DNA from: Chitinophaga pinensis DSM 2588
GTDB taxonomy: Bacteria > Bacteroidota > Bacteroidia > Chitinophagales > Chitinophagaceae
Assembly (NCBI RefSeq): GCF_000024005.1
Contig: NC_013132.1
Coordinates: 5,202,001 to 5,266,000, forward strand
Direction: 5' to 3'
DNA length: 64,000 bases
The notes below the pieces were generated by a model. That model searched no databases and was not told the origin of the DNA. It was given only the letters and a program-made list of their open reading frames with translations. The translations under genes and the position numbers were made by a program. Numbering within the stretch: the first letter of the stretch is position 1; every line of letters begins with the position of its first letter. Shown piece by piece: positions 53,697 through 60,938 of the stretch.

Positions 53697-55224
53697 CAAA
53701 AGCGGAAAGGTCGGAAAAGTCTCCGACCTTTTGCTTTTTATAGTCGTCGGAGCCCGCTCTGGGCCTGCTTATCAGCTCGAGGATGACGTTTGGTTCTGTG
53801 GTTCGAAATTTGTTTTCTGAAAAAATCAGCTTTTCTGCGAAGATCGAACCAATGATTTGTTTTTTGCCTATTGGGGAAGCTGTGATATAGCGATTAGCAA
53901 TATTCTTTATGATTTCGCCGCCTTGGGAAAGGTATTCCTGGTAGTTGTCGTTGGTGGATATTAATTTAGTCTTCTTCTTTTCCAGGTCTTCTATCTTCTT
54001 GGTAAGGTCTGTCTTAATCTCTTTAAATTCTTCTGCGGTAAATTCATCGTCCAGGCGCAAAGAACGGGCGTTTTGTATTCTTGTATAGAGCTTGTCTATT
54101 TCAGCCTGTGTTTCTTTTAGCTCCTGCTCCTTCCCCTGGTTATCCTTCTTTAGTGAATTACTGATAAGCTGACAATAATAGTCGATGATAGGTGCATTGA
54201 CTGCTATCTGGCATAACTGTCTAACAAATGCCTCGTTAGCGGTATCTGCCCGAAAACGCTCTTTACAAAACTTTACGGATTGGCAGTGGTAGTAGTAATA
54301 GATACCGCCGTTACCTTTTGATCCACTCCCACTTAATAGTCTTCCGCAGCGAGGGCATATTAGGAAACCTCTTAGAGGGAGTTGCTGATCAATTTCTGTG
54401 AAGGTATTGACCCTGACATTCCGCTTCTTCCCTTTTAGCACGTCCTGAACATCGTCAAATAGACCTTCGGGGATGATAGGCTCATGGATACCTTTTACAC
54501 AATGAGCGGGTTCGTTCTTATAGGCAGCTATAAAGACTTTCCCGCAATAAACAGGATTACGGACGAGGCTCCAGAACTGGCTACGACCTATTTTTAGTCC
54601 CTTTCTATTTGCCATACGCCTTAGTGTATCAATATCCCATATACCCCTGGATAGCTCTTCGAACGCCCAACGGACTGTCTCTGCCTTTTCATTGGGGATA
54701 AGGAAGGGCTTGTTCTGGGCGTCCCGTCCATTCTTATAGCCAATTGGGGCAATACCCAGGTATCTTCCCTCTTTCTTTGCTCTCCGCATACCGTGAAGTG
54801 TATTTAGGGCTCTCCGGTCATTTTCTACCTCCGGTGTAGTAAGATAGATTGCCAGCATGATCTTGCTTTCTGGTATATCCATGTCCAAAGGCTGTTCGAT
54901 GGACTGAGGTTCTACAGATAGCCTTTTCAGCTTACCGATCATTTCGTAGGCAGCGGCGACATTTCGGGAGAAGCGATCCCATTTAGAAAATAATATCAGA
55001 TCAACAATGCCTTTGTTTTTGCTGATTACATGCAGCATCTTCTGAAACTCCGGCCTGTCAAACGTCTTTGCCGAATGGTCTTCCCTGTAAATGCCAACTA
55101 CCTGTACATTCTCTTTCTCACAATAACGTATTAATACTTCCTCTTGATGGGCCAAGCTATAACCGTCAGCTTGCTCGTCTGTGCTTACTCTTGGATATAG
55201 AAATGCTTTTCTTTGATTGATCAT
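53647..55224 (-). CDS. Large serine recombinase (resolvase/invertase-type integrase) ending inside tRNA-Leu
   Basis: 525 residues from the ATG at 55224 (MINQRKAFLYPRVSTDEQADGYS); an upstream start at 55269 is possible but breaks the family start. The N-terminal resolvase domain has the catalytic Ser in YPRVSTDEQ, followed by the recombinase domain (APIGYKNGRD... RRMANRKGLKIGRSQFWSLVRNPVYCG) and a zinc ribbon (CPRCGRLLSGSG...YYHCQSVKFCKERF). A coiled-coil stretch follows (KDNQGKEQELKETQAEIDKLYTRIQNAR). The last 16 codons and the stop (53647-53649) are antisense to the tRNA and give the peptide FVPRTGIEPAHHRGTAF. This overlap is a standard sign of integration at the tRNA. The protein likely integrates and excises the island. 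Confidence 0.9.
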   Translation of the reverse strand: MINQRKAFLYPRVSTDEQADGYSLAHQEEVLIRYCEKENVQVVGIYREDHSAKTFDRPEFQKMLHVISKNKGIVDLILFSKWDRFSRNVAAAYEMIGKLKRLSVEPQSIEQPLDMDIPESKIMLAIYLTTPEVENDRRALNTLHGMRRAKKEGRYLGIAPIGYKNGRDAQNKPFLIPNEKAETVRWAFEELSRGIWDIDTLRRMANRKGLKIGRSQFWSLVRNPVYCGKVFIAAYKNEPAHCVKGIHEPIIPEGLFDDVQDVLKGKKRNVRVNTFTEIDQQLPLRGFLICPRCGRLLSGSGSKGNGGIYYYYHCQSVKFCKERFRADTANEAFVRQLCQIAVNAPIIDYYCQLISNSLKKDNQGKEQELKETQAEIDKLYTRIQNARSLRLDDEFTAEEFKEIKTDLTKKIEDLEKKKTKLISTNDNYQEYLSQGGEIIKNIANRYITASPIGKKQIIGSIFAEKLIFSENKFRTTEPNVILELISRPRAGSDDYKKQKVGDFSDLSAFVPRTGIEPAHHRGTAF

Positions 55225-55423
55225 TGTTGTAGTCTTTAAGGTGATGGATTTGTGGATTTGATTGTTCATAGATATTCAGATCAATAGCGGCCAGACGATG
55301 TATGAAATCAATTATTATTGTAACTTCCTCGTCTGTATAAGCGTATTGATCTGCCTGAAGGATTCGTTTTGCTTCCTCGATTGAGGGCTTGGCGGGTAAC
55401 TGACGTTGGACTTCATGTTTCAT
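55166..55423 (-). CDS. Small conserved protein coupled to the recombinase
   Basis: 85 residues from the ATG at 55423; an in-frame TTG at 55432 is less likely. The core is IEEAKRILQADQYAYTDEEVTIIIDFIHRLAAIDLNIYEQ, a pattern seen next to serine recombinases in Bacteroidota (recognised by position, not by database). Its 3' end overlaps the start of the recombinase gene by 59 bp, so translation is probably coupled. It may assist or control recombination directionality; this is inference. Confidence 0.65.
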   Translation of the reverse strand: MKHEVQRQLPAKPSIEEAKRILQADQYAYTDEEVTIIIDFIHRLAAIDLNIYEQSNPQIHHLKDYNNDQSKKSISISKSKHRRAS

Positions 55424-55733
55424 ATGATTCAATAAGAGACCAATATACAGCCACCCAAAAATCTACTTTCCCGCTTTTCTTCGAAATGTCATGTATGGTA
55501 AAAAACTTGCTCGAATTTGCTCAGATTATTTTCCACCATTCAGTCGTAAACCATATTCAGGAGCATTTAAAATGGCGTAAATCTGTTTCAAGACTAGATA
55601 AACTGCATCGGCTAATAGTCGACTTCCATTTGCCCGCGAGTTGAAATCCATTTGACTTTTAGTTGAAATAGATCGAAACAAGTTAAAAAGAGTCGGAAAA
55701 TGGTGGAAACCTAGACAAACTAATTGGCTATCT
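55424..55733. other. 310-bp gene-free region upstream of the recombinase pair
   Basis: Contains an 11-bp inverted repeat, TTTCCACCATT at 55530-55540 and AATGGTGGAAA at 55699-55709, separated by 158 bp. Likely holds the recombinase promoter and possibly excision-factor sites. No convincing gene. Confidence 0.5.
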
Positions 55734-55997
55734 CTACACTGTCGGTTCTCCATAGCGTCGTTTTAATATTATACTACATGCCTCTACTAATCGAATAACA
55801 TCCTCACACAGAATGATATTAAATGACGCGTTACAATCTTGATCGCTACATGCCATTAATAGAAGTGATCGCAGATACTCCCTAAATTCCGGCAACGGAT
55901 AAGAATGAAGGAAATCTGAAACAACCGACATCGGTTCAGAAATCTCTTCAACTGTCAATTCCAATGGCTTCTCGTGCCATTCAGGTAAATTTCTCAT
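55734..55997 (-). CDS. Small hypothetical protein (87 aa)
   Basis: MRNLPEWHEKPLELTVEEISEPMSVVSDFLHSYPLPEFREYLRSLLL is acidic and amphipathic with two predicted helices, followed by a Cys-rich middle (CSDQDCN) and helix (DVIRLVEACSIILKRRYG). No signal or membrane segment. Function unknown; the gene is one of several small island ORFs with sensible start and codon use. Confidence 0.6.
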   Translation of the reverse strand: MRNLPEWHEKPLELTVEEISEPMSVVSDFLHSYPLPEFREYLRSLLLMACSDQDCNASFNIILCEDVIRLVEACSIILKRRYGEPTV

Positions 55998-56175
55998 ATG
56001 GATATAGTTATTTTTTTATGGTTGGTAATAAAAACCGGCGGAGGAAGAATCCATTACCGGTGTTCCCTTCAAGATAAAACCCTATGTTTATTTCAGCTAT
56101 GGATTATTCACGAACATTCGTATAAGTATCCTTTCATAATATGAATATGAGCTCAATGGCTTGCTGGAAGCATTA

Positions 56176-56457
56176 TTAAGTTAACTGGTGCTTATCCCAT
56201 CTGAACGCTCTATCATGTATCTGGCACATAACAAGGGACTCATAGATTGGAATAATTATGCTAACCTGCTTTTTGTTAAAAACAGTATATGTATCATAAT
56301 CCTTGGCTACAGGCGCCAAACGATACGAGTCGAATTTACTGGGTTGCCACTTTAAATTTGAACAAACACATTCTTTGAATAAGGCCGGTGCATTTTCCAA
56401 AGCTGCAACTAAATCTCTTATCATAGTATTGAAATGAGTGTCCGATAACTTCAGCAT
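56176..56457 (-). CDS. Small paralogue of the 68-residue protein (93 aa)
   Basis: From the ATG at 56457 (MLKLSDTHFNTMIRDLVAALENAPALFKECVCSNLKW) its length fits the paralogue at 56542; an in-frame TTG at 56487 would add ten residues lacking a counterpart. Residues 1-33 align with the neighbour (DL..AL..AP..F.......L.W). The C-terminal 60 residues are unique. Function unknown. Confidence 0.6.
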   Translation of the reverse strand: MLKLSDTHFNTMIRDLVAALENAPALFKECVCSNLKWQPSKFDSYRLAPVAKDYDTYTVFNKKQVSIIIPIYESLVMCQIHDRAFRWDKHQLT

Positions 56458-56541
56458 ATTTTGAATAGGCTTCTGCGAAGTGTTCAATCTTTTCTTCCAG
56501 TGGAGTGATCGTTTCAGTAGTAAATGAAAGACAATAGAATG

Positions 56542-56748
56542 CTAATATATTCTTAAAACATGCTCAGCCTCCTTGATAGACATTAGATCAATCTCCACAG
56601 GCGCATCAGCCTCCATATTTGCTTTTAACCTTATTTTGCTCCATCGAAGACCCTTACTGATGGCACTAGTAAATTCATCTGGTGCATGTTCAAGGGAAGT
56701 CATCAGATCATTTAAAAAATTGTTAGAATAGCTTTTTATTTCAGTCAT
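56542..56748 (-). CDS. Small paralogue, 68 aa
   Basis: MTEIKSYSNNFLNDLMTSLEHAPDEFTSAISKGLRW aligns with the N-terminus of the 93-residue neighbour; the rest (KANMEADAPVEIDLMSIKEAEHVLRIY) is acidic. The start is 1 bp after the stop of the receiver-like gene, so translation is coupled. Function unknown; perhaps an adaptor of that protein. Confidence 0.6.
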   Translation of the reverse strand: MTEIKSYSNNFLNDLMTSLEHAPDEFTSAISKGLRWSKIRLKANMEADAPVEIDLMSIKEAEHVLRIY

Positions 56749-56749
56749 C

Positions 56750-57160
56750 TTATTCTGCGTTTTTATGTTTTATGTAACTGGTTAGCATTTCTTTAAGCTC
56801 TTTTCTACTGACAGGCTTGGCTAGTGTACCAATGATATCCATTTCACGTGGTGGTTTAACTGATTTGATCCTACTCGCATCCGTTAGGATAATTATCGGA
56901 ATTATAGCTAGTGGACTATCACTGAAAATGACCAGGAAATCAGGATCAGAAAAGTCTTTGTACCATTCCGAGATAATAAAATTGGGCGGCCCTTTTTGCG
57001 TATAACATAAATATTCATCTATCAACTCATAGAAATTGGAACAAATGATTGGTATATAGATATCCATATTGTCCAGAACGTGTGCCAAGCCAGACCTAGT
57101 TAGCCGGTCTTCGTCAACCAAACAAATTGATAGCTTCTTTTTAGCTCTTACGGGAATCAT
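56750..57160 (-). CDS. Receiver-like protein with Glu at the phosphoacceptor position
   Basis: A 136-residue protein with receiver-domain layout: LVDEDRLTRSGLAHVL (acidic pair near residues 16-17), beta-3 end NFIISEW with Glu65 where the phospho-accepting Asp would be, TDAS (Thr93) and LAKPVSRKELKEML (Lys115). The rest of the fold looks intact. Glu at this position mimics constitutive activation in some studied cases, or the domain is a pseudo-receiver for protein contacts. It lies downstream of a histidine-kinase-like gene and is coupled to the 68-residue paralogue. Confidence 0.72.
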   Translation of the reverse strand: MIPVRAKKKLSICLVDEDRLTRSGLAHVLDNMDIYIPIICSNFYELIDEYLCYTQKGPPNFIISEWYKDFSDPDFLVIFSDSPLAIIPIIILTDASRIKSVKPPREMDIIGTLAKPVSRKELKEMLTSYIKHKNAE

Positions 57161-57299
57161 AGTGGAATTTTTACTCCTTGACTGTACTAAGGAATAATGC
57201 CTAGGAATTATTAAACAATGGTTTGTGTGTCAGTCTTAAGCTCTATTTCGGTGGCACATTTGATCTATCCAATGCACAGAGCATACATTACGGCCACAG

Positions 57300-58241
57300 C
57301 TATCTCAAAAGGCATGGTAGGCTGGCTTGAATGACTGTTTCGTATTTTTCACTAAGTACTCGTATCACGCCATCTAACGCATCAATACATTTCTTCGCCA
57401 TATATAAGTTCGCTCCCCAGTTATTAGCCAGTGTTATCGAACCATTAAGCAGTTTAAAAAGATTTTCAACATCGGCATTGGACATTTGCTTTCCCTCACT
57501 TTTCACGCTAATTGAAAGCCGTTCAGCTACTGCTTCGACTAATATGAACACCCTTGTCGATTTTCTACTGTGGGCATATGCAACGTGTATAAGACTGGAC
57601 ATTATTATGTCCAGCATGACCTTATCCGTTAGTAGGTTTTGACTTGATTCAACTGTGTTCCTTATCTCGACCACTCTGCCTGTTGCATCTTCGAATAATT
57701 TAAATGGGGCTGTCACCTCATCAATAAAGATTGCCAGATTGAACTTTGCCATATTGGGATTTAGGGTGAGATCACCTCCACTAAACTTGACCTTGTGATT
57801 AATATCCCGTAATAAGTGCCTACTCCGGGCCATAATCAGACGAAATGTGCTTATGTGACAGGCTATCTCTGGCCTGGTAGCGAAAAGATGAAATTCATGC
57901 TCTTCCATCAGCCTATTCATCGCAATTTCAGCAAGTCCCAATTGAGCATCAATCATATCTATCATCACTAATAACAGCTTGGCATGTAGGCAGTTGGCAA
58001 AATCTTCATCTGTTCGAGGTTGCTGTGATGAACTTGCCAAAATATGCCCAGCCTCAATCATTCTTTGAAGATCAACATTGAATGATGCCGTAAAAACCGC
58101 TTTCATACTCTGAAGAATAGACTCCAAGCTATACTTCATGAAAACCTTATTGAATACCTGTAAAGGATATTCGGTTTCGCTTTTAGTAAGCAATGACTGG
58201 CTAGTCCCACTCTTTTCAGAGTAAGTCATTTGTTTCTTCAT
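57300..58241 (-). CDS. Histidine-kinase-like protein with degenerate ATP-binding boxes
   Basis: A 313-residue soluble protein. N-terminal helical part (DHp-like; HAKLLLVMIDMIDAQLGLAEIAMN), then a region resembling HATPase: VMLDIIMSSLIHVAYAHSRKSTRVFILVEAVAERLSISVKSEGKQMSNADVENLF, followed by WGANLYMAKKCIDALDGVIRVLSEKYETVIQASLP. The canonical NLLxNA box reads SLIHVA and the DxGxG box reads KSEGK, so ATP binding looks impaired. No phospho-His in an E-L-R/H-E-L-x-x-P context is seen. It is probably a structural relative, not an active kinase; partner is the receiver-like gene 139 bp downstream. Confidence 0.6.
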   Translation of the reverse strand: MKKQMTYSEKSGTSQSLLTKSETEYPLQVFNKVFMKYSLESILQSMKAVFTASFNVDLQRMIEAGHILASSSQQPRTDEDFANCLHAKLLLVMIDMIDAQLGLAEIAMNRLMEEHEFHLFATRPEIACHISTFRLIMARSRHLLRDINHKVKFSGGDLTLNPNMAKFNLAIFIDEVTAPFKLFEDATGRVVEIRNTVESSQNLLTDKVMLDIIMSSLIHVAYAHSRKSTRVFILVEAVAERLSISVKSEGKQMSNADVENLFKLLNGSITLANNWGANLYMAKKCIDALDGVIRVLSEKYETVIQASLPCLLR

Positions 58242-58711
58242 TTTTAAGATTTACAGCTTTAGGTAATAAGATCCTGGACCAAGATGGATATCTTAGCTAC
58301 CGTTTGGTTAATCCTGTAAGTTTTGAATGATTTTCGGAAGTGTATAGGCGTAAGAGGGCTGTACCTTTTCTAAAAGAAAAAGGCGCAAGCACATCTTGCC
58401 GCCGTGGAGCCAGTCGAAGGGCTGTATGCAGACAAGAAGGCCCACGCCAATAACGTGAGCACTCTCCTTATCATCCTAGCATACCTGAGAATTTCGACTT
58501 TCCACGGGCTGGATTAAGTAAGAAGCGAGCTTCAATAAAATATTTTTGAGTCTGTAAATGTACAAAACTATCCTGTATCCGTATTAGTTATACGCATATC
58601 TTGTTTCATATAGTTAATTTGATAATTGTGAGTCTAAGATAAGAAATAAATATACATGGACAAGTACATGTGCTGAATATTTTTAGAATATTTTTATTCG
58701 CGAGCAAAAAG
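58242..58711. other. 470-bp region between divergent island operon and XRE gene
   Basis: Includes a GC-richer segment at 58308-58478 that stays open on the minus strand for 55 codons (…CIQPFDWLHGGKMCLRLFLLEKVQPSY…) and also reads open in a neighbouring frame. No ATG gives a normal-length gene, so it is listed as possible structured RNA or remnant. An ATACATG...TACATG repeat near 58655 may be an operator. Confidence 0.45.
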
Positions 58712-58945
58712 ATGAATATTAAGTCCCCGTTAGACCAATATGTGATTGAAAAGGTAAAGGAAATGAGAACTGCTAGGAAGGTGAGTCAGATCGATTTGTC
58801 CCAGGGGGCTGGATTTAATGATGCATTTGTGGGGCATTGTGAGAATCCTAAAAGAAGGGAGAAATACAATCTTCAACATTTGAACGCGATTGCGAAGTTT
58901 TTTGGATGTTCGATAAAAGATTTTATACCAGACGCTCCTCTATAG
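58712..58945 (+). CDS. XRE-type HTH regulator
   Basis: About 77 residues from the ATG at 58712 (MNIKSPLDQYVIEKVKEMRTARKVSQIDLSQGAGFNDAFVGHCENPKRREKYNLQHLNAIAKFFGCSIKDFIPD). The HTH spans RKVSQIDLSQGAGFNDAFVGHCE. An earlier ATG at 58670 would add a hydrophobic stretch and is less likely. It is divergent from the kinase-like operon and may repress island genes. Confidence 0.8.
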   Translation: MNIKSPLDQYVIEKVKEMRTARKVSQIDLSQGAGFNDAFVGHCENPKRREKYNLQHLNAIAKFFGCSIKDFIPDAPL

Positions 58946-59558
58946 CCGCCTATAGCAGTTCACTAATTGTAGTTAAAGGTGGTGTAATAATGCAATCACC
59001 TTATTATTAAACAGATTCTTTATAATTGTTAGTATTGTAAGCAAATCCTAACAAATTTATAGATTGGTCTATTAGTCGAAGTTTTATAGAAATATAGGCC
59101 ATACAACAAGCTAAGCGACCACAGTATTCTATTTAAAATTGTACTAATTGTAAATAGTAATACCACCATAATACATTTGATAATTAATAAGTTAGAAATA
59201 AATTTTAATACCATAATCCGCCTTGAAAAATTCCGAACTCTTATTTATTAGTTTATAAACTGACCTCATGCTTAGCGGATACCAATTGTTCAAAGTATAT
59301 CGAGGATTAAAACCCAAATATAAATGCTCTTCGAATATTTATATAACAAGGTTATAATACTTCTGAAATTCAATCTTGGCGCTAACTAGAAGGAGAGCCT
59401 TAAAGAAGGAAATTATCGCCTAAAACTTCATTCGCTCCAAAATTCCACCGTTAATGTTTGATCTTTTAAAAACTATTGTTTTAGACTTAATTAAAATAAT
59501 TGTACACATACACATCTATTCAACTTATGCACTATACCCATATTTGATCAGCTCCTTG
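58946..59558. other. 613-bp AT-rich gene-free region left of the IS element
   Basis: No convincing gene; the minus-strand 61-residue frame at 59029-59214 is hydrophobic and AT-driven. It could hold an RNA of the reverse transcriptase system; one weak stem AAGGTG/CACCTT at about 58976-59001 was noted. The IS inserted at 59558 in this region. Confidence 0.5.
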
Positions 59559-59629
59559 TGTAAGTACCCCTTAACGGCAGACAGTTTAAAATTAGATAAA
59601 AGTGTTAATTTTAAACTAATCTGTTCATC

Positions 59630-59920
59630 ATGAAAAAAACAAGATTTACAGAATCCCAGATTGTTTCTATCCTTAAACAACAAGAATCCGGGATACCGAC
59701 CAAAGAGATCTGCCGACAACACGGCATTTCAGAAGCGACTTTCTATAATTGGAAGAGTCGTTATGGAGGTATGGAAGCCTCAGATGTAAGGCGTTTGAAA
59801 GATCTAGAAGAAGAAAATGCGCGTCTGAAAAGGATGTATGCTGATGTATCCCTGGATAATCAACTTCTTAAAGATCTCTTCACAAAAAAAGGCTGGGCCC
59901 TGCCACCCAAAGACAAATAG
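59630..59920 (+). CDS. IS3-family transposase OrfA (HTH)
   Basis: 96 residues with an HTH and coiled coil: MKKTRFTESQIVSILKQQESGIPTKEICRQHGISEATFYNWKSRYGG, then RRLKDLEEENARLKRMYADVSLDNQLLKDLF, as in IS407-group OrfA. Near the end, A-AAA-AAA-G at 59884-59891 is a classic -1 slippery site; the -1 frame continues into OrfB, so an OrfAB fusion transposase is expected. Confidence 0.92.
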   Translation: MKKTRFTESQIVSILKQQESGIPTKEICRQHGISEATFYNWKSRYGGMEASDVRRLKDLEEENARLKRMYADVSLDNQLLKDLFTKKGWALPPKDK

Positions 59921-59952
59921 CGCATGAGCTGGTTAGTGAAGAAGGTATTTCT

Positions 59953-60741
59953 GTGAGTAGGGCCTGTAGACTTGTATCCTTTCCACGATCTCAATTCTAT
60001 TACAATAGCCGTAAGAATGATAATGCAGTTATTATTGCATTGCAGGAATTGGCTTTTAAGCATCCTAATTACGGCTTCAGGAAGCTATCCTCTTATTTGC
60101 GGAGGGCAGGCCATAAATGGAATCATAAACGGATTTACCGTGTTTATAGGCTATTAAAACTCAACAAACGTAGGAAAGGGAAAAGACGATTACCCGCCCG
60201 GATAAAGCAACCACTGATCAGGCAACAAATGATTAACGTTAGTTGGAGTATGGATTTTATGAGTGATAGTATGACTGGTAATAGACGCTTCCGGACTTTT
60301 AATGTAATGGATGACTGTTCAAGAGAAGCATTGGCTATTGAGATCGATACATCCCTATCTGCCAAGAGGGTTACGCGGGTACTGGACCGAATATTGACAA
60401 CACGTGGTAAGCCGAATAGTATACGAGTAGATAATGGACCGGAGTTCACTTCTACAAAGTTTTGCCTATGGTGCAAAACGAATAATATCATCGTTCAATA
60501 CATCCAGCCAGGTAAGCCAATGCAAAACGGATATATAGAAAGGTTTAACCGTCTATATCGTGAGGCTGTTCTTGATGCATACTTATTTTTTGACCTTAAC
60601 CAGGTACGAGAGTTAACAGAGGAGTGGCTGGAAGAATACAATCAGCGTAGACCACATGAAGCATTAAATAATCTTACCCCAGAAGAGTGGAAAAACATGG
60701 TTCTTGAAGAAACGATTCTCCAGAAGAATACTGTTTGCTAA
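59953..60741 (+). CDS. IS3-family transposase OrfB (DDE integrase core), GTG start or made by frameshift
   Basis: 262 residues in the -1 frame relative to OrfA. The DDE residues are in WSMDFM, RVDNGPEF and NGYIERFN; the C-terminus has EWLEEYNQRRPHEALNNLTPEEW. The GTG at 59953 is a weak start; the natural product is probably the fusion from 59630 by -1 frameshifting at 59884-59891, which reads through with no stop. Confidence 0.9.
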   Translation: MSRACRLVSFPRSQFYYNSRKNDNAVIIALQELAFKHPNYGFRKLSSYLRRAGHKWNHKRIYRVYRLLKLNKRRKGKRRLPARIKQPLIRQQMINVSWSMDFMSDSMTGNRRFRTFNVMDDCSREALAIEIDTSLSAKRVTRVLDRILTTRGKPNSIRVDNGPEFTSTKFCLWCKTNNIIVQYIQPGKPMQNGYIERFNRLYREAVLDAYLFFDLNQVRELTEEWLEEYNQRRPHEALNNLTPEEWKNMVLEETILQKNTVC

Positions 60742-60789
60742 ACGGGGTACTTACACTTGACCGGCCTTCGGTTACATTTACCAGTTTAA

Positions 60790-60912
60790 GTTGGCTATGG
60801 CTATTTTTTAGCTGGAAAAAAGATCGATATCATCTATAATAAAAGCGAACAAGCCATTATACAGGCATCAAAATCAATTATAGAGACCGGTACTGAAAGT
60901 ATTATTTATTAA
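60790..60912 (+). pseudogene. C-terminal coding remnant between the IS and the reverse transcriptase gene
   Basis: An open frame without a start codon reads GYGYFLAGKKIDIIYNKSEQ... and ends ESIIY at a stop 26 bp before the reverse transcriptase ATG. An in-frame stop lies at 60787-60789, so it is not read from the IS. It may be the tail of a gene disrupted by decay or frameshift, or chance. Low confidence. Confidence 0.3.
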
Positions 60913-60938
60913 CTCTCCCACCAATATTCCTATAGAAT

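Larger units (their letters stand above)
59559..60755 (+). mobile_element. Complete IS3-family (IS407-like) insertion sequence, 1197 bp
   Basis: Terminal inverted repeats TGTAAGTACCCC at 59559-59570 and its complement GGGGTACTTACA at 60744-60755 (12 bp perfect). OrfA and OrfB lie inside and are intact, and the target duplication is intact, so the element is probably recent and could be active. It sits about 180 bp upstream of the reverse transcriptase gene. Confidence 0.92.
59555..60759. repeat. 4-bp target duplication CTTG flanking the insertion sequence
   Basis: CTTG at 59555-59558 and 60756-60759. A 4-bp duplication fits IS407-group transposition. Confidence 0.8.

Noticed and set aside
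53647..53700. The C-terminal peptide FVPRTGIEPAHHRGTAF as a functional domain
   Set aside because: It is the antisense translation of the tRNA 3' half, a by-product of integration and not a domain.
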